35,174 nt of DNA from an uncultured Clostridia bacterium (GCA_934271245.1 CAKQQY010000017.1:1-35174), one strand, 5' to 3'. Positions 1 to 8,738 are shown, counted from the stretch's first letter. Numbers and translations: made by a program. Notes: generated by a model from the letters alone, not told the origin.

Positions 1-27
1 TAAATTTTTAAAATAATTTAACGTAAA

Positions 28-80
28 TGCGCGTTTATCGGGAACGTTACGGCGGTTCACGGCAGGCGCGCTTTTTTTGT
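28..80 (+). terminator. possible terminator of an upstream gene
   Basis: GCGCG at about 31-35 can pair with CGCGC before a run of seven T at about 73-79, with an inner GAAC/GTTC pairing. The loop is large, so this is only a plausible intrinsic terminator for a gene left of the window. No coding frame is recognisable in bases 1-120. Confidence 0.3.
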
Positions 81-123
81 CTGTATTTTCTATTTTAAAA
101 TTTAAAAAACAAGATAAACTCGT

Positions 124-152
124 TTGACGATATAAAATAACAATTTTATAAT
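124..152 (+). promoter_or_regulatory. sigma-70 promoter before the tetR-like remnant
   Basis: TTGACG (124-129), a 17-base spacer and TATAAT (147-152) form a near-consensus promoter. Transcription would start near 159, directly in front of a sequence that encodes only the C-terminal part of a TetR-like regulator. This suggests an internal deletion that left promoter and gene end together. Confidence 0.6.
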
Positions 153-351
153 AACGGTATTATTAAACGCCGCGGGGATTAAAATCAAAGAAGTCCGCGC
201 CGATTTAATCCATATGCTTGCGACGGCTATGTTTAACGGTATGTTCGAAGTGGTAGAACACGACTTTACGAGAGAAGACGCCGTTCAATACGTTAAAGAA
301 TTACAGTGCTTCTTTAATGCCGGCTGGGATAGTTTGTTGGGGCTTTCCTGA
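139..351 (+). pseudogene. TetR/AcrR-family regulator, C-terminal remnant
   Basis: The open frame from about 139 to the TGA at 349-351 translates to roughly 70 residues. From residue I at 178 it resembles the ligand-binding C-terminus of TetR regulators: a helix with MFNGMFEVVEHD, then REDAVQYVKEL, and the typical terminal FFNAGWDSLLG. No start codon with a ribosome site precedes it and the DNA-binding helix-turn-helix domain (normally the first 50-60 residues) is absent. It is therefore a decayed or deletion-truncated gene. The family call comes from motif memory only. It overlaps the following HsdR remnant in another frame, so the two fragments were probably joined by deletion. Confidence 0.5.
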
Positions 352-559
352 TATTATTGCCGAAGAAAAATTGAAAGCGGACGAAACGAAAAAGTTTGTG
401 GATAACGCGATTGCAGACGGGGAAATGCGCACGACGGGAACGGATATCGATAAACTTATGCCGCCGATTTCAAGGTTTGGGAGTACGAATCGCGAAAAGA
501 AAAAACAGACGATTATCGAAAAATTGAAAGCATTTTTCGAGCGTTTCTTCGGTGTATAG
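317..559 (+). pseudogene. type I restriction enzyme R subunit (HsdR), C-terminal fragment
   Basis: An 80-codon frame. From about residue 11 it matches the extreme C-terminus of EcoR124-type HsdR subunits: ADETKKFVDNA, then TTGTDIDKLMPP, SRFG, and a final EKLKAFFERFFGV. A full HsdR is about 1000 residues with helicase and nuclease domains, so more than 90 percent is missing. The first ten residues come from the DNA that encodes the TetR-like remnant in another frame, and the match starts right where that gene stops. No HsdM or HsdS gene is nearby. It is most likely a non-functional relic of a lost restriction system. Confidence 0.7.
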
Positions 560-667
560 AAGTGTAGTATAAGTATGCGAGATAGCCTTAGAGTGACAGT
601 CGGGCAAAAACGATTATTACATTAAAAGACTGGTCTCTACAGGCAAATATTAAAAGTTATAGAAAAT

Positions 668-709
668 AAAAAAGACGCAGGTTTTTAAATAAAAATCTGC
701 GTCTTTTTT
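668..709. terminator. bidirectional intrinsic terminator
   Basis: A13-bp perfect stem (AAAAAAGACGCAG at 668-680 with CTGCGTCTTTTTT at 697-709) is extended inward by a T5/A5 pairing around an AAAT loop. It has U-runs in both directions. It can end transcripts from the left remnants (+) and from the araC-type gene (-). The stretch 560-667 and the stretch 710-831 contain no recognisable gene. Confidence 0.85.
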
Positions 710-831
710 GGATAATCGGGATTTTGTTTTTCGCCGAAACTTTTGAGACTCTGACGAGTTTTCAAGAAGGGAATTGCGCGGATAACGTGAGGCTTTACGC
801 AGTAAAATATTGCCGCGGAATTTCAGACGGG

Positions 832-1731
832 TTATTCCAATACGACGAAATCGCCCCAATATTCCTGCGCGGAAAAGTGTTTCTGAGCAAGGTTTTCTTT
901 CCGCCATTTATTCGGTGATGTGCCGTACACTGATTTGAAAGCGGTGATATAGGCGCTTTGACTTTTATAATTCAACCGCAACGCCACTTCGAGAACGGAC
1001 ATTGTTTTATCCATCAGTAAAATCGTGGAGTATCTGATTTTCGCTTCGTTGATGCATTGCACCATCGTTTTTCCCACATACTTTTTAAATGAACGACAAA
1101 TGTAACTGTGGCTGTAAGAGAACTCTGCAACGATGTCCGTTACGTTTTTCGTTAAAAATTCTTCCGTGTTCAGTTTTTTGAAAAAATCTTCAATCCATTT
1201 CGGAAATTGTTTGTTGCGGAGCACCTTGTTTTCGATATATAAACCGAGCAACGTGGCTACGATAGACGTGTGAATCGAGGGGAGCAAAGTGGCGGTAGAC
1301 ACGGAACATTGCTCGACGGAATTGAATAAATTCAACGATACTTCAAGACATTCGAGAATATTATTTCGTAGCGTTACGTACACGGGTTCGGTTCGGGTCA
1401 ATAATTCTTCATATAAATCCGGTGAGAGTTCGTTGCAGATTGAACGCATTTTTTCATCGGTAACGTAAATGTCTCTGTGGTAAAATTTCGCCTCATAAGG
1501 CGAAAAATCACCGTTATCCGGCTTAATTTTGTGAATATCGCCGGGTTTCATAATCAAAAACTGCGTAAACGGGTCGCAAACCATAGCGCGTTCGTTTACG
1601 AAATTCGTCAACTTACCGCTTACGGTGTAGGTGATTTCCCAGAATTCGTGTATATGCGGTTTATGTTCCGTATTTACAATCAGCGCGGTATAAGGACAAG
1701 TGCGGATTGTACCCATCGTCATATTGATCAT
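832..1731 (-). CDS. AraC-family transcriptional regulator with cupin-like sensor domain
   Basis: A 299-residue protein of normal AraC length. The N-terminal half carries a cupin/AraC-binding signature (HIHEFWEITYTVSGK near residues 26-40, then MKPGDIHKIKP), a sugar-sensing beta-barrel in this family. The C-terminal 100 residues hold the double helix-turn-helix: VTDIVAEFSYSHSYICRSFKKYVG, then SVLEVALRLNYKSQSAYITAFKSVYGTSPNKWR. It is transcribed divergently from the glycan cluster and is the only regulator beside it, so it is the likely substrate-responsive activator of that cluster (inference). The start used has GAGGTG four bases upstream. A second ATG three codons downstream is possible. Confidence 0.9.
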   Translation of the reverse strand: MINMTMGTIRTCPYTALIVNTEHKPHIHEFWEITYTVSGKLTNFVNERAMVCDPFTQFLIMKPGDIHKIKPDNGDFSPYEAKFYHRDIYVTDEKMRSICNELSPDLYEELLTRTEPVYVTLRNNILECLEVSLNLFNSVEQCSVSTATLLPSIHTSIVATLLGLYIENKVLRNKQFPKWIEDFFKKLNTEEFLTKNVTDIVAEFSYSHSYICRSFKKYVGKTMVQCINEAKIRYSTILLMDKTMSVLEVALRLNYKSQSAYITAFKSVYGTSPNKWRKENLAQKHFSAQEYWGDFVVLE

Positions 1732-1749
1732 ATTCCACCTCTTACGAAA

Positions 1750-1778
1750 ATCATAATCGTTTTATTTATTGTCGTCAA
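1750..1778 (-). promoter_or_regulatory. promoter of the araC-type gene
   Basis: Read on the - strand: TTGACG (1778-1773), a 17-base spacer and TATGAT (1755-1750). The expected start of transcription near 1743 leaves only a very short leader before the start codon at 1731. Confidence 0.65.
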
Positions 1779-1899
1779 GTAAAATGAAAGGGCGCGCGGA
1801 TTTTTTTATACGCACAGGAAAAGTTGGTTCAAAAAATAACAATTTTTCGTCAATGGCAAGGGTAGATTTTTATATATCCCTGCAATATAATTTAGTAAA

Positions 1900-1928
1900 C
1901 TGAGATAAAAATGGGCGACGAGTATAAT
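1900..1928 (+). promoter_or_regulatory. candidate promoter of the glycan cluster
   Basis: CTGAGA (1900-1905), a 17-base spacer and TATAAT (1923-1928). A second TATAAT at 1886-1891 has only a poor -35 partner. The -35 matches consensus at four of six positions, which fits a promoter that needs an activator such as the divergent AraC-type protein. TCGTCAA occurs twice in this intergenic region (1772-1778 and 1847-1853), but an operator cannot be assigned from that. Confidence 0.5.
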
Positions 1929-2011
1929 TCTTTTCGGCAAAGTTTTCTTAAATAATTTAACTTTTATATATAGATTGTCGTTTGAAACGGAGGAGGGAAA
2001 ATAAAGAGACA

Positions 2012-3460
2012 ATGTTAAACAGACGTAAATTGTGTATCATTTTGTTTATTCTCGCGGCGGTTATGTCGTTTGGCGTAGCGTGCGCTTCCGACGGAAATAA
2101 CGGGGCAACCGTTCCCGTCGAATCGTTAAAAATTACGGGCGCGCCCGAATCTGCTGTGGAACTTTCCGAAAAGTCCCTGCAACTCGGAGTGGAATATTCT
2201 CCGAAAGAAAACGTTGAGCCTTTTGCCGTGCGTTGGTATTGCGACGGACAAAGCGTGGCGACGATAGACGAAAGCGGAAAAGTAACGCTTTTGTCGGCGG
2301 GCAAAGTCGTGATTTCTGCGAGCGTTATCGGGAAAAGAGAAATTTCTGATAAGGTGATAATCGAAGTGAAAAGCGAAGAAAATCCGGTCACGGCTTTAAC
2401 TTTGAAAGGCAGACCCGAAAACGATACGGTGTCGTTTCCGTGCAAGCCGTTTACGTTGACTTACTCGGTCGAACCTGAAAATGCGGACGCGTTTTCGGCT
2501 GAATGGTACTCAACGAGCGCGAACGTTGCGACGATAAACGAAAACGGCGAAGTGCGCGTGAACGGAAAGGGAGCGACGGAAATCGGCATAAGAATAAAGG
2601 GTAAAAAACAAGTAAGCGATTCTTTCGTGTTGTTCGTAGGCGGCGCGACGGAAGTCAGCGAAGTATCTATTGTCGGTAAGCCCCAGAATAATACGATGCG
2701 GGCAGGAACGAGTACGTTTTTAAGTTGCGAATATTTGCCGGCCGATTGCGGTTGGTTTGAAGAAGAATGGAATAGTTCGGACGTTTCGGTGGCGAAAATC
2801 AGCGAAAACGGCGAACTTGTGGCTATAAAAGAAGGAAAGGCTACGATTACGCTTACGGCGAAGGGGAAATCTGTTTCGGATTCTTTCGAATTAAGCGTAA
2901 CCAAAGGGCTTGACCTTATGCACGAAGATTTCGAATGCGCGACGATAGAAAACGGCGCGGGTAGCGGAAATTATCGCAGAATCGAGAAAAATTATAACGG
3001 ATTAACCGTTACGATTACCGACGACGCCGAAGAAATACCGCAGGGCGGTAGCGGAAAGGCGTTGAAAGTGTCTGCCGACGGCGAGGCGTTTGCGGGTGTT
3101 GTTTTAGTCCCGAAAGCGACTATAACTGCCGGCGAAACTTATCGTTTCTCTGTGAAAGTCAAAATGCTTTCCCGTCCTGATACGGGCAACGTGTTCGTCT
3201 TTTGCAACGTGAAAACGGGCGGCGTAACGAAAAAGGTGTTCGATACGAGAAATCTTTCGGACGGAGAGAGCGTACTGCTCGAGGGCGAATTTACGGCGGA
3301 TATAAGCGGTGAAGTTACGTTTGAAATTTTTGCGCATAACGGCAAAGGCGAGGCAATCCGCGTAAGTTTCTGTATCGACGACGTGATGCTCGATACCGAT
3401 TCGGGCGTAAACGGTCAGGCGATAATAAAGAAGGAGGAAGACGATTATGAAGTTGCGTAA
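2012..3460 (+). CDS. lipoprotein with three Ig-like (BIG2) domains and a C-terminal CBM-like jelly roll
   Basis: 482 residues. The ATG at 2012 is chosen because it gives a clean lipoprotein signal (basic start, hydrophobic core, lipobox FGVAC). A TTG 30 bases upstream keeps the frame open but would bury the signal. Three tandem BIG2-type modules of about 85 residues follow, each with the hallmark pattern of V-x-W near the middle and VATI or VAKI plus ENGE. From about residue 305 a carbohydrate-binding-like beta-sandwich begins (HEDFE, then GGSGKALKVS, ending with VSFCIDDVML, as in CBM4/9-type folds). It is probably a surface protein that positions a glycan-binding module away from the membrane. 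First gene of the cluster; it overlaps the next gene by 14 bases. A precise ligand cannot be read. Confidence 0.8.
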   Translation: MLNRRKLCIILFILAAVMSFGVACASDGNNGATVPVESLKITGAPESAVELSEKSLQLGVEYSPKENVEPFAVRWYCDGQSVATIDESGKVTLLSAGKVVISASVIGKREISDKVIIEVKSEENPVTALTLKGRPENDTVSFPCKPFTLTYSVEPENADAFSAEWYSTSANVATINENGEVRVNGKGATEIGIRIKGKKQVSDSFVLFVGGATEVSEVSIVGKPQNNTMRAGTSTFLSCEYLPADCGWFEEEWNSSDVSVAKISENGELVAIKEGKATITLTAKGKSVSDSFELSVTKGLDLMHEDFECATIENGAGSGNYRRIEKNYNGLTVTITDDAEEIPQGGSGKALKVSADGEAFAGVVLVPKATITAGETYRFSVKVKMLSRPDTGNVFVFCNVKTGGVTKKVFDTRNLSDGESVLLEGEFTADISGEVTFEIFAHNGKGEAIRVSFCIDDVMLDTDSGVNGQAIIKKEEDDYEVA

Positions 3461-4820
3461 ATTTGCCGTATCGGCGTGTCTGCTTGCCGCAAGCGTTTTC
3501 TTTGTTTCGTGTTCCGCGGAAGTTCCCGCTTCGGGATATTATCCTCAATTCAATATCTGCGTAAACGGCGGCGACTTGCCCGAACAATACGAAGATTCGG
3601 CTGTAAACGGAAACGAGGAAGGATTGTTTCCTGCGAAAAAGGTTTTCGAGTTGATGGAGAAAGACGCTTTGACTTGCGCAAAGTACGATAAGCAAAAGTT
3701 CTTTACGCCCTTTTATAGTAGTCAGGTGCAGTACGCCGAAGGGTTTTTCCTGCTTGAAAACGAGCGTGGCGGAATCGACGACGTAACTTTGGCTTTCCCG
3801 ATAGGCGCGGTTCTGGAAGTGAGATCCAACGATCTTCGCACTCTCTATCGCGAAGGCAAAGATTATATAGTGAAAAACGGTAATTTATCTTTCCCCGCGG
3901 GCAGTTCTATAACGGCGCTTTCGCGTTCGGCGTTTTTCAGACAAGGAGGCGAAACGGCGGGGCAATGGAGATATACGGGCGATTCCCGTACGGTGGCGAA
4001 TACCACGGGTGAAATTTATCCGTCGCAGTACGTATGCACATACGTGCGTACCAGCGAATATAAAGGTATTCGCGCGAACCGTTCCGGCGGTACGCTTTCA
4101 AAATTCAGGGAAGACGTCGCGCTGAAAAAAGACGTGGAAATTCTCCTTCTCGGCGACAGTATCGCCGCGGGCGCGGGCGGTAGCGGTAACTTCCCGATGT
4201 GGGCGAACATGGTAGAAGAAGGCGTCTCCTACTATTCGGGCGGCAACGCAACGGTTTATAACGCCGCGCAGCCGGGAATACATTCGGCGCAGTACGTGTC
4301 GCTGATCGACGGAAAAGACGAAGTAGTGGGCGGCGACGAAGAATTTTTAAAGAGCGCGAAAGAAAAGTTTGCTCTTGCGCAGGCTCATAAGAACGACGTG
4401 TCGCTTGCGATTATAGCAATCGGGGCAAACGACGCCGGCGGATGGTGTGACAACGGCAAAGGAACGTCTACGGTTTCTTATGAAGAAAACGTGCGGAGAA
4501 TGATTTCTTACGTGAGAGAAGAAAACGCAGATTGCAGTATATTGCTCGTTTCGTGTATGCAGACGAATCCGAAACTTATCGACGCGTCAAACGATAAAAT
4601 ACGTTTATGCGCCGCCGATCTTGAGGAATATGAAAAGACGCTCGAAAAAATCGCAACGAGTGAAACGGGTGTGGCTGTTGCAAACGTGTTTTCCGTGCAG
4701 AGTAGTTTATTAAAACGGAAAAAAATCGAAGACATGCTCGGCGATAACGTAAACCACCCGTCCGATTATATGTCGAGAATATATACGCAGGTTATTTTAG
4801 ACTTGCTTTTCGGGGAATAA
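3447..4820 (+). CDS. SGNH/GDSL-family hydrolase lipoprotein (probable carbohydrate esterase)
   Basis: 457 residues starting after an AAGGAGG site inside the end of the previous gene. Signal peptide with lipobox FVSC, so it should be anchored on the outer face of the membrane. A roughly 200-residue N-terminal beta-rich domain precedes the SGNH fold. Block I is LLLGDSIAAG (nucleophile Ser near residue 238), block III is IGANDAGG (near 325), and block V is NHPSD (catalytic His near 437). This family includes acetyl-xylan and rhamnogalacturonan acetyl esterases; with rhamnose genes in the same region, deacetylation of a plant polysaccharide is a reasonable inference, not a demonstrated activity. 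Confidence 0.85.
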   Translation: MKLRKFAVSACLLAASVFFVSCSAEVPASGYYPQFNICVNGGDLPEQYEDSAVNGNEEGLFPAKKVFELMEKDALTCAKYDKQKFFTPFYSSQVQYAEGFFLLENERGGIDDVTLAFPIGAVLEVRSNDLRTLYREGKDYIVKNGNLSFPAGSSITALSRSAFFRQGGETAGQWRYTGDSRTVANTTGEIYPSQYVCTYVRTSEYKGIRANRSGGTLSKFREDVALKKDVEILLLGDSIAAGAGGSGNFPMWANMVEEGVSYYSGGNATVYNAAQPGIHSAQYVSLIDGKDEVVGGDEEFLKSAKEKFALAQAHKNDVSLAIIAIGANDAGGWCDNGKGTSTVSYEENVRRMISYVREENADCSILLVSCMQTNPKLIDASNDKIRLCAADLEEYEKTLEKIATSETGVAVANVFSVQSSLLKRKKIEDMLGDNVNHPSDYMSRIYTQVILDLLFGE

Positions 4821-4835
4821 ACGGGGGATAATGCG

Positions 4836-5252
4836 ATGAAAAAACAAAAATTTGTAGCGTTGACGACTGTTTTGTTGGTATTGTTTGCGTCGGGTTGCGG
4901 CGGTAACGAGAACGTTTTGCCGCCGAATATCGAGGCTTCGGAGGAAGAAAAAGGCGTGTTTGAGGACGAACTCGCTACGATAGAAATCGAGGGCACGCGT
5001 GAAATTACGGCGGAACGATACAGTACGATTCCGTTGAGGGCGACGATAAGCGACGACACCGAAATCGCCTGGACGAGTAGCGACGACAGCGTGGCGATCG
5101 TAAGCGACGACGGAACGGTACTTCTCGTCGGCGCGGGGAACGCGGTAATCACGGCGAGGAAAAAAACGAATAAAGGAATATTCGCAAGCGTTCTTATAAG
5201 GGTGTTGCCGAAAACGGAAGAAACGACAGAGGATATTTTCGATGAAGAATAA
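4836..5252 (+). CDS. small Ig-like (BIG2) lipoprotein
   Basis: 138 residues. Signal peptide with lipobox ASGC, an acidic linker, then one BIG2 module (about residues 48-125) with the diagnostic IAWTSSDDSVAIVSDDGTV. The tail is acidic (ETTEDIFDEE). It lies between the esterase and the first ABC permease, and overlaps the permease gene by 11 bases, so translation is likely coupled. Probably a surface accessory protein. One Ig domain alone gives no ligand specificity, and it could simply act as a spacer or partner for the binding protein. Confidence 0.75.
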   Translation: MKKQKFVALTTVLLVLFASGCGGNENVLPPNIEASEEEKGVFEDELATIEIEGTREITAERYSTIPLRATISDDTEIAWTSSDDSVAIVSDDGTVLLVGAGNAVITARKKTNKGIFASVLIRVLPKTEETTEDIFDEE

Positions 5253-6126
5253 AATAAAACGCGTAGACGAAAGTGAAAAAAAGAGAAATCCTGCGTACAA
5301 GAAAATACTCATCGTTATGGCGGTGATTTTCACACTGTATTCGCTGACGCTTATACTTCCTTTTTTATGGCTTGTGATGAATTCGTTGAAAACGAAGCAG
5401 GAATTTTTTTCCGGCAATCCGTTTTCGTTGCCGTCGGGCGCGGCGGGATTAACGAATTACGCGGAAATGTTTTCAGTATTTCCGATCGGAGAAATGTTTT
5501 TTAATTCCATCGTTCTCAGCCTGATTTGTCCGACGGTTTCTGTGTTCGTTACGGCGTGCGCCGCGTATATCGTAGGTAAATTCCGCTTTGCGGGAAGAAG
5601 AGTGGTCTACTTTTTAGGGCTTCTCGTAATATTCTTTCCCGTATCCGGTACGCTTGCCGCTACGTTTAAACTGTTAAACGCCTTAGGATTGATGGATACG
5701 TTGATTGCGATGGTGTTGCTTACGAGTTCGGCGTTCGGATTCAACTTTTTGTTGCTTACGGGTACGTTTCAGGGCGTGTCGAACGCCTACCGCGAAGCCG
5801 CGAAATTAGACGGGGCGAATGAATGGAGAATCTTCTTTTCCATTTATCTTCCGCAAGTTTTTCCCACGCTGACGGCGATATGGATACTTAATTTTATCGG
5901 TCAGTGGAACGATTATACGGGAACGTATCTGTTCTATAATTCGCATCAGACGTTATCGACGGGTATCAAATATATTTCCGATAATATCAAGACGGGCGAA
6001 TATCAGATGGATTATCCGAAACTGTTCGCTTGTATGATTATATCGATTGTTCCGATTATCGTGTTGTTCGCTTGTTTCCAGAAGCAGATTATGCGACTGA
6101 ATATGGGCGGAGGGATAAAAGGTTAA
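5242..6126 (+). CDS. carbohydrate ABC transporter permease, MalG/UgpE type
   Basis: 294 residues with about six hydrophobic segments; the first is near residues 20-45 after a basic cytoplasmic start. The ATPase-contacting EAA loop is clear: EAAKLDGANEWRIFFSIYLP near residues 187-206, of the carbohydrate-uptake CUT1 type. GAGGAT lies eight bases before the ATG, inside the previous gene. It pairs with the permease at 7765-8706 and the binding protein between them. No ATP-binding subunit is encoded nearby. In many Firmicutes a shared MsmK-type ATPase encoded elsewhere energises such importers (established for that group, inferred here). Confidence 0.92.
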   Translation: MKNKIKRVDESEKKRNPAYKKILIVMAVIFTLYSLTLILPFLWLVMNSLKTKQEFFSGNPFSLPSGAAGLTNYAEMFSVFPIGEMFFNSIVLSLICPTVSVFVTACAAYIVGKFRFAGRRVVYFLGLLVIFFPVSGTLAATFKLLNALGLMDTLIAMVLLTSSAFGFNFLLLTGTFQGVSNAYREAAKLDGANEWRIFFSIYLPQVFPTLTAIWILNFIGQWNDYTGTYLFYNSHQTLSTGIKYISDNIKTGEYQMDYPKLFACMIISIVPIIVLFACFQKQIMRLNMGGGIKG

Positions 6127-6146
6127 CGTTAAAATAACAATAAAGT

Positions 6147-6162
6147 CGTTTCAAAAGAAACG
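6147..6162 (+). repeat. small stem-loop before the binding-protein gene
   Basis: CGTTTC-AAAA-GAAACG forms a perfect 6-bp hairpin just before the ribosome site GGAAGGGAGA of the solute-binding protein gene. It could stabilise the downstream mRNA so that more binding protein than permease is made; this is inference from position. Confidence 0.35.
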
Positions 6163-6178
6163 GAAGGGAGATAAAAGT

Positions 6179-7717
6179 ATGAAAAAACTGTTTAAAGTTA
6201 TGGCTTGCGCATTGTCGGCGGTGTGTCTGATGAGCGCGTTCGGCGCATGCGGAAGCAAAGAAACGGAGGAAAACTGCCTTACGATTCGCTATTACGTCGG
6301 CGGTTACGGCAAAGAATGGCTGGAAAACGCAGTTAAAGGATTCTGCGCAGGAAAAGACGGCGTAACGTATAAACTCGTACCCGACGGGTCGGTAACGACG
6401 CGCGCCGGCACGATATTGAAATCGGGTACCGACGTGCCGGATATCTTTATGACTCAGGGCGGAGACTGGGCAACGTGGGTAACTTCGGGTTATATCGAAC
6501 CGCTCGATGAAGTATACGCTCAGAAGGTACAGACGAGCGAGGGTGAAAAAACGGTGGACGAATATCTTTCCCCCGAAGCGCGTAACAAAAGTTATATGCA
6601 AAGATTAGCGGGGCAGGGCGAATATCATCCCTACGTAATGCCATGGGCAAGTCTCGAATGCAGTATAGTTTATAACGAAGATATGATGAAAAAAACGCCT
6701 CGTTCTTCTACCGGCGGTATGTGGAACAAAGCGCCCGAAACGGTAGCGGAACTAATCGAGTATTGCAATGACGTTGAGGCTGCAAACAAAGGCGTAGCCG
6801 CATTTTCGTGGAGCGGCGCCGAAGGTTGGAACTGGTTTGAATTTCCCATATACGTATGGTGGGCGCAACAACAGGGCGTTTACGAATCGCGTATAGAAGG
6901 CGAAGGCTCTTTTTACGATTTCTTTGATTTTGCTTCGCCCGACGTCTGGAAACAGACGGGAATTCAGAAAGCAATCGATATTTGGGAAAGCATTATCGTG
7001 AAAGACCGCGGTACTAAAAACGCTACGTGGAATCACTCCGTGGCGAACGTAGAGGAAAAGACCATTCAGGAAGCGGAAAAAGCGTTTGTGGAAGGTAAGT
7101 CTGCAATGATTCTCGGCGGCAGTTTTCTCGAAAACGAAATGAAAGAATTTATCGGCGTGGGCAACAACGAGAAATTCACGATGAAGATGATGGGAATTCC
7201 TTACAGCGAAAACTGTATGAAAAACGAAGACGGCACTAACACGAAAATCAATTTCGTTTCTGGCGACGACATTATGTTCGTCCCCTCGAAAGCCACTAAT
7301 AAAGCTCTTGCGAAAGAATTTTTAGCCTATCTTTGCAACGAAGACCAACTTCTTGCATTTACGAAAAGCACGGGTTGTATGCGTCCGTTCAGATACGATC
7401 CCGTTGCGCTGACGGCGGGTAAAGACGGCTACGAATGGACGGAATTCCAGAAGAGTTGCTTTGCAATGTATACGGAAAGCGACGTAAATTTATATCTCTA
7501 CCCTGGTAACCATACCGATTATAAAGATTATTCGAGAATATTTACGTATAAACGTCCCACGATATTCGCGGGAGTGGGTAGCGAAACGGCAGGCAGAAAA
7601 ATGCTTGCGCTTACCGGAAAAGAAATTATGCAGACCGGCGCCAGCGGTTTTGAAAGCGTGTTCGATTCCGTAAGCAAAGAATTCCCCACGTGGAAAGCGT
7701 CGCTTGGTATCGAATAA
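6179..7717 (+). CDS. extracellular solute-binding lipoprotein of a sugar ABC importer
   Basis: 512 residues, typical of larger family 1 carbohydrate-binding proteins. Lipoprotein signal with lipobox FGAC (Cys near residue 24). The mature part begins with a beta-strand ITIRYYVGG-like start, followed by PDIFMTQGGDWATW and the hinge-type segment AEKAFVEGKSAMILGGSF that is common in this fold. Several Trp and Tyr residues (WNWFEFPIYVWWAQQ) could stack on sugar rings. It sits between its two permease genes, each separated by a short gap. The substrate is not readable, but an oligosaccharide containing rhamnose would fit the neighbours. Confidence 0.9.
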   Translation: MKKLFKVMACALSAVCLMSAFGACGSKETEENCLTIRYYVGGYGKEWLENAVKGFCAGKDGVTYKLVPDGSVTTRAGTILKSGTDVPDIFMTQGGDWATWVTSGYIEPLDEVYAQKVQTSEGEKTVDEYLSPEARNKSYMQRLAGQGEYHPYVMPWASLECSIVYNEDMMKKTPRSSTGGMWNKAPETVAELIEYCNDVEAANKGVAAFSWSGAEGWNWFEFPIYVWWAQQQGVYESRIEGEGSFYDFFDFASPDVWKQTGIQKAIDIWESIIVKDRGTKNATWNHSVANVEEKTIQEAEKAFVEGKSAMILGGSFLENEMKEFIGVGNNEKFTMKMMGIPYSENCMKNEDGTNTKINFVSGDDIMFVPSKATNKALAKEFLAYLCNEDQLLAFTKSTGCMRPFRYDPVALTAGKDGYEWTEFQKSCFAMYTESDVNLYLYPGNHTDYKDYSRIFTYKRPTIFAGVGSETAGRKMLALTGKEIMQTGASGFESVFDSVSKEFPTWKASLGIE

Positions 7718-7764
7718 AACGAAGCGACTGAACGAAAATGGAAACGATTAAAAAGGAAACAGAA

Positions 7765-8706
7765 ATGGGTGCGATTAAAAAAAGAAGAAAAAACGATTTC
7801 GGAAACAGTATCGGAACGAAAATTTTTATCGTTCTGATGCTTGCGTATCCGATTTTGCAATTTCTCGTATTCTGGGTGTATATCAACGTGGATACGATAA
7901 GCCTTACCTTTTCGCGTTTCGACGTAACTACGGGGAAATACGTATTCTGGGGTATGGAACGCTACGCGAAAATTTTTCACAATATGATTTTAGGCGAAAA
8001 CGTGGCGGACAGGACTATGTTTATCAATTCTTTCCGCGCAATCGTAATCAATTTTATAATCTTACCGCTTGCCGTGGTTACGGCTTACGCGTTTTATAAA
8101 AAAGTTCCGGGCGAGAAAATATTCAGGGTACTGTTTTATCTTCCGTCAATGATTTCGCTGGTTGTGCTTACGATGGTTTTCCGTAATATGTTTTCCGCGG
8201 ATTTCGGACCTATCGCTTATATTCTTAATAAGATTACGGGACAGGACGTGTCGTACCTTTCGCTTGGCAACGATTACCTTTGGAATATTATTTATCTGTT
8301 TTGTATCTGGGCGGGACTCGGCTCGAACGTAATTTTAATGTGCGGGGCGATGCAACGAATTCCCGAGGAAGTCGTGGAGTCGGCTATGCTGGACGGCGTA
8401 GGGTTCTGGCGTGAACTTTTCAATTTCACGATTCCTCTCATTATGCCGACGATCGGCGTGTTCGTGCTTACGGCTGTTATGTCGGTTTCGTCGTTCGTAA
8501 TGCAACCTATGTTGCTTGCTCTTTCGGGCGGGGAACAGAATAAATACATGACGGTCGGCTGGTATATATTTGAAGCCGTGCAAGGCTCTGACGACAGTAT
8601 TATTCAATCGGCGGCTACGGGCGTGGTGTTTTCCACTATCAATATGCCGCTCGTACTCATCGCTAAAATCGTTATAGATAAACTTACGCCCGACGTAAGT
8701 TACTGA
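7765..8706 (+). CDS. carbohydrate ABC transporter permease, MalF/UgpA type
   Basis: 313 residues from the ATG at 7765, which has AAAGGA seven bases upstream. An in-frame ATG at 7738 has no ribosome site. A basic start (KKRRKND) is followed by about six membrane segments. The EAA loop reads VESAMLDGVGFWRELFNFTIPLIMP near residues 206-230, matching CUT1 first permeases. The partner is the MalG-type permease at 5242-6126. The order permease, binding protein, permease is unusual, since the two permeases are normally adjacent. Confidence 0.92.
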   Translation: MGAIKKRRKNDFGNSIGTKIFIVLMLAYPILQFLVFWVYINVDTISLTFSRFDVTTGKYVFWGMERYAKIFHNMILGENVADRTMFINSFRAIVINFIILPLAVVTAYAFYKKVPGEKIFRVLFYLPSMISLVVLTMVFRNMFSADFGPIAYILNKITGQDVSYLSLGNDYLWNIIYLFCIWAGLGSNVILMCGAMQRIPEEVVESAMLDGVGFWRELFNFTIPLIMPTIGVFVLTAVMSVSSFVMQPMLLALSGGEQNKYMTVGWYIFEAVQGSDDSIIQSAATGVVFSTINMPLVLIAKIVIDKLTPDVSY

Positions 8707-8738
8707 TTTTATCGCGAACCAATGTGGAGAAAGAAAAA

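Noticed and set aside
4797..5417. 206-codon - strand frame
   Set aside because: Overlaps three + strand genes with clear signals; composition is that of a shadow frame.
7738..7764. Upstream start for the second ABC permease
   Set aside because: No ribosome site before this ATG, while the ATG at 7765 has AAAGGA at correct spacing.
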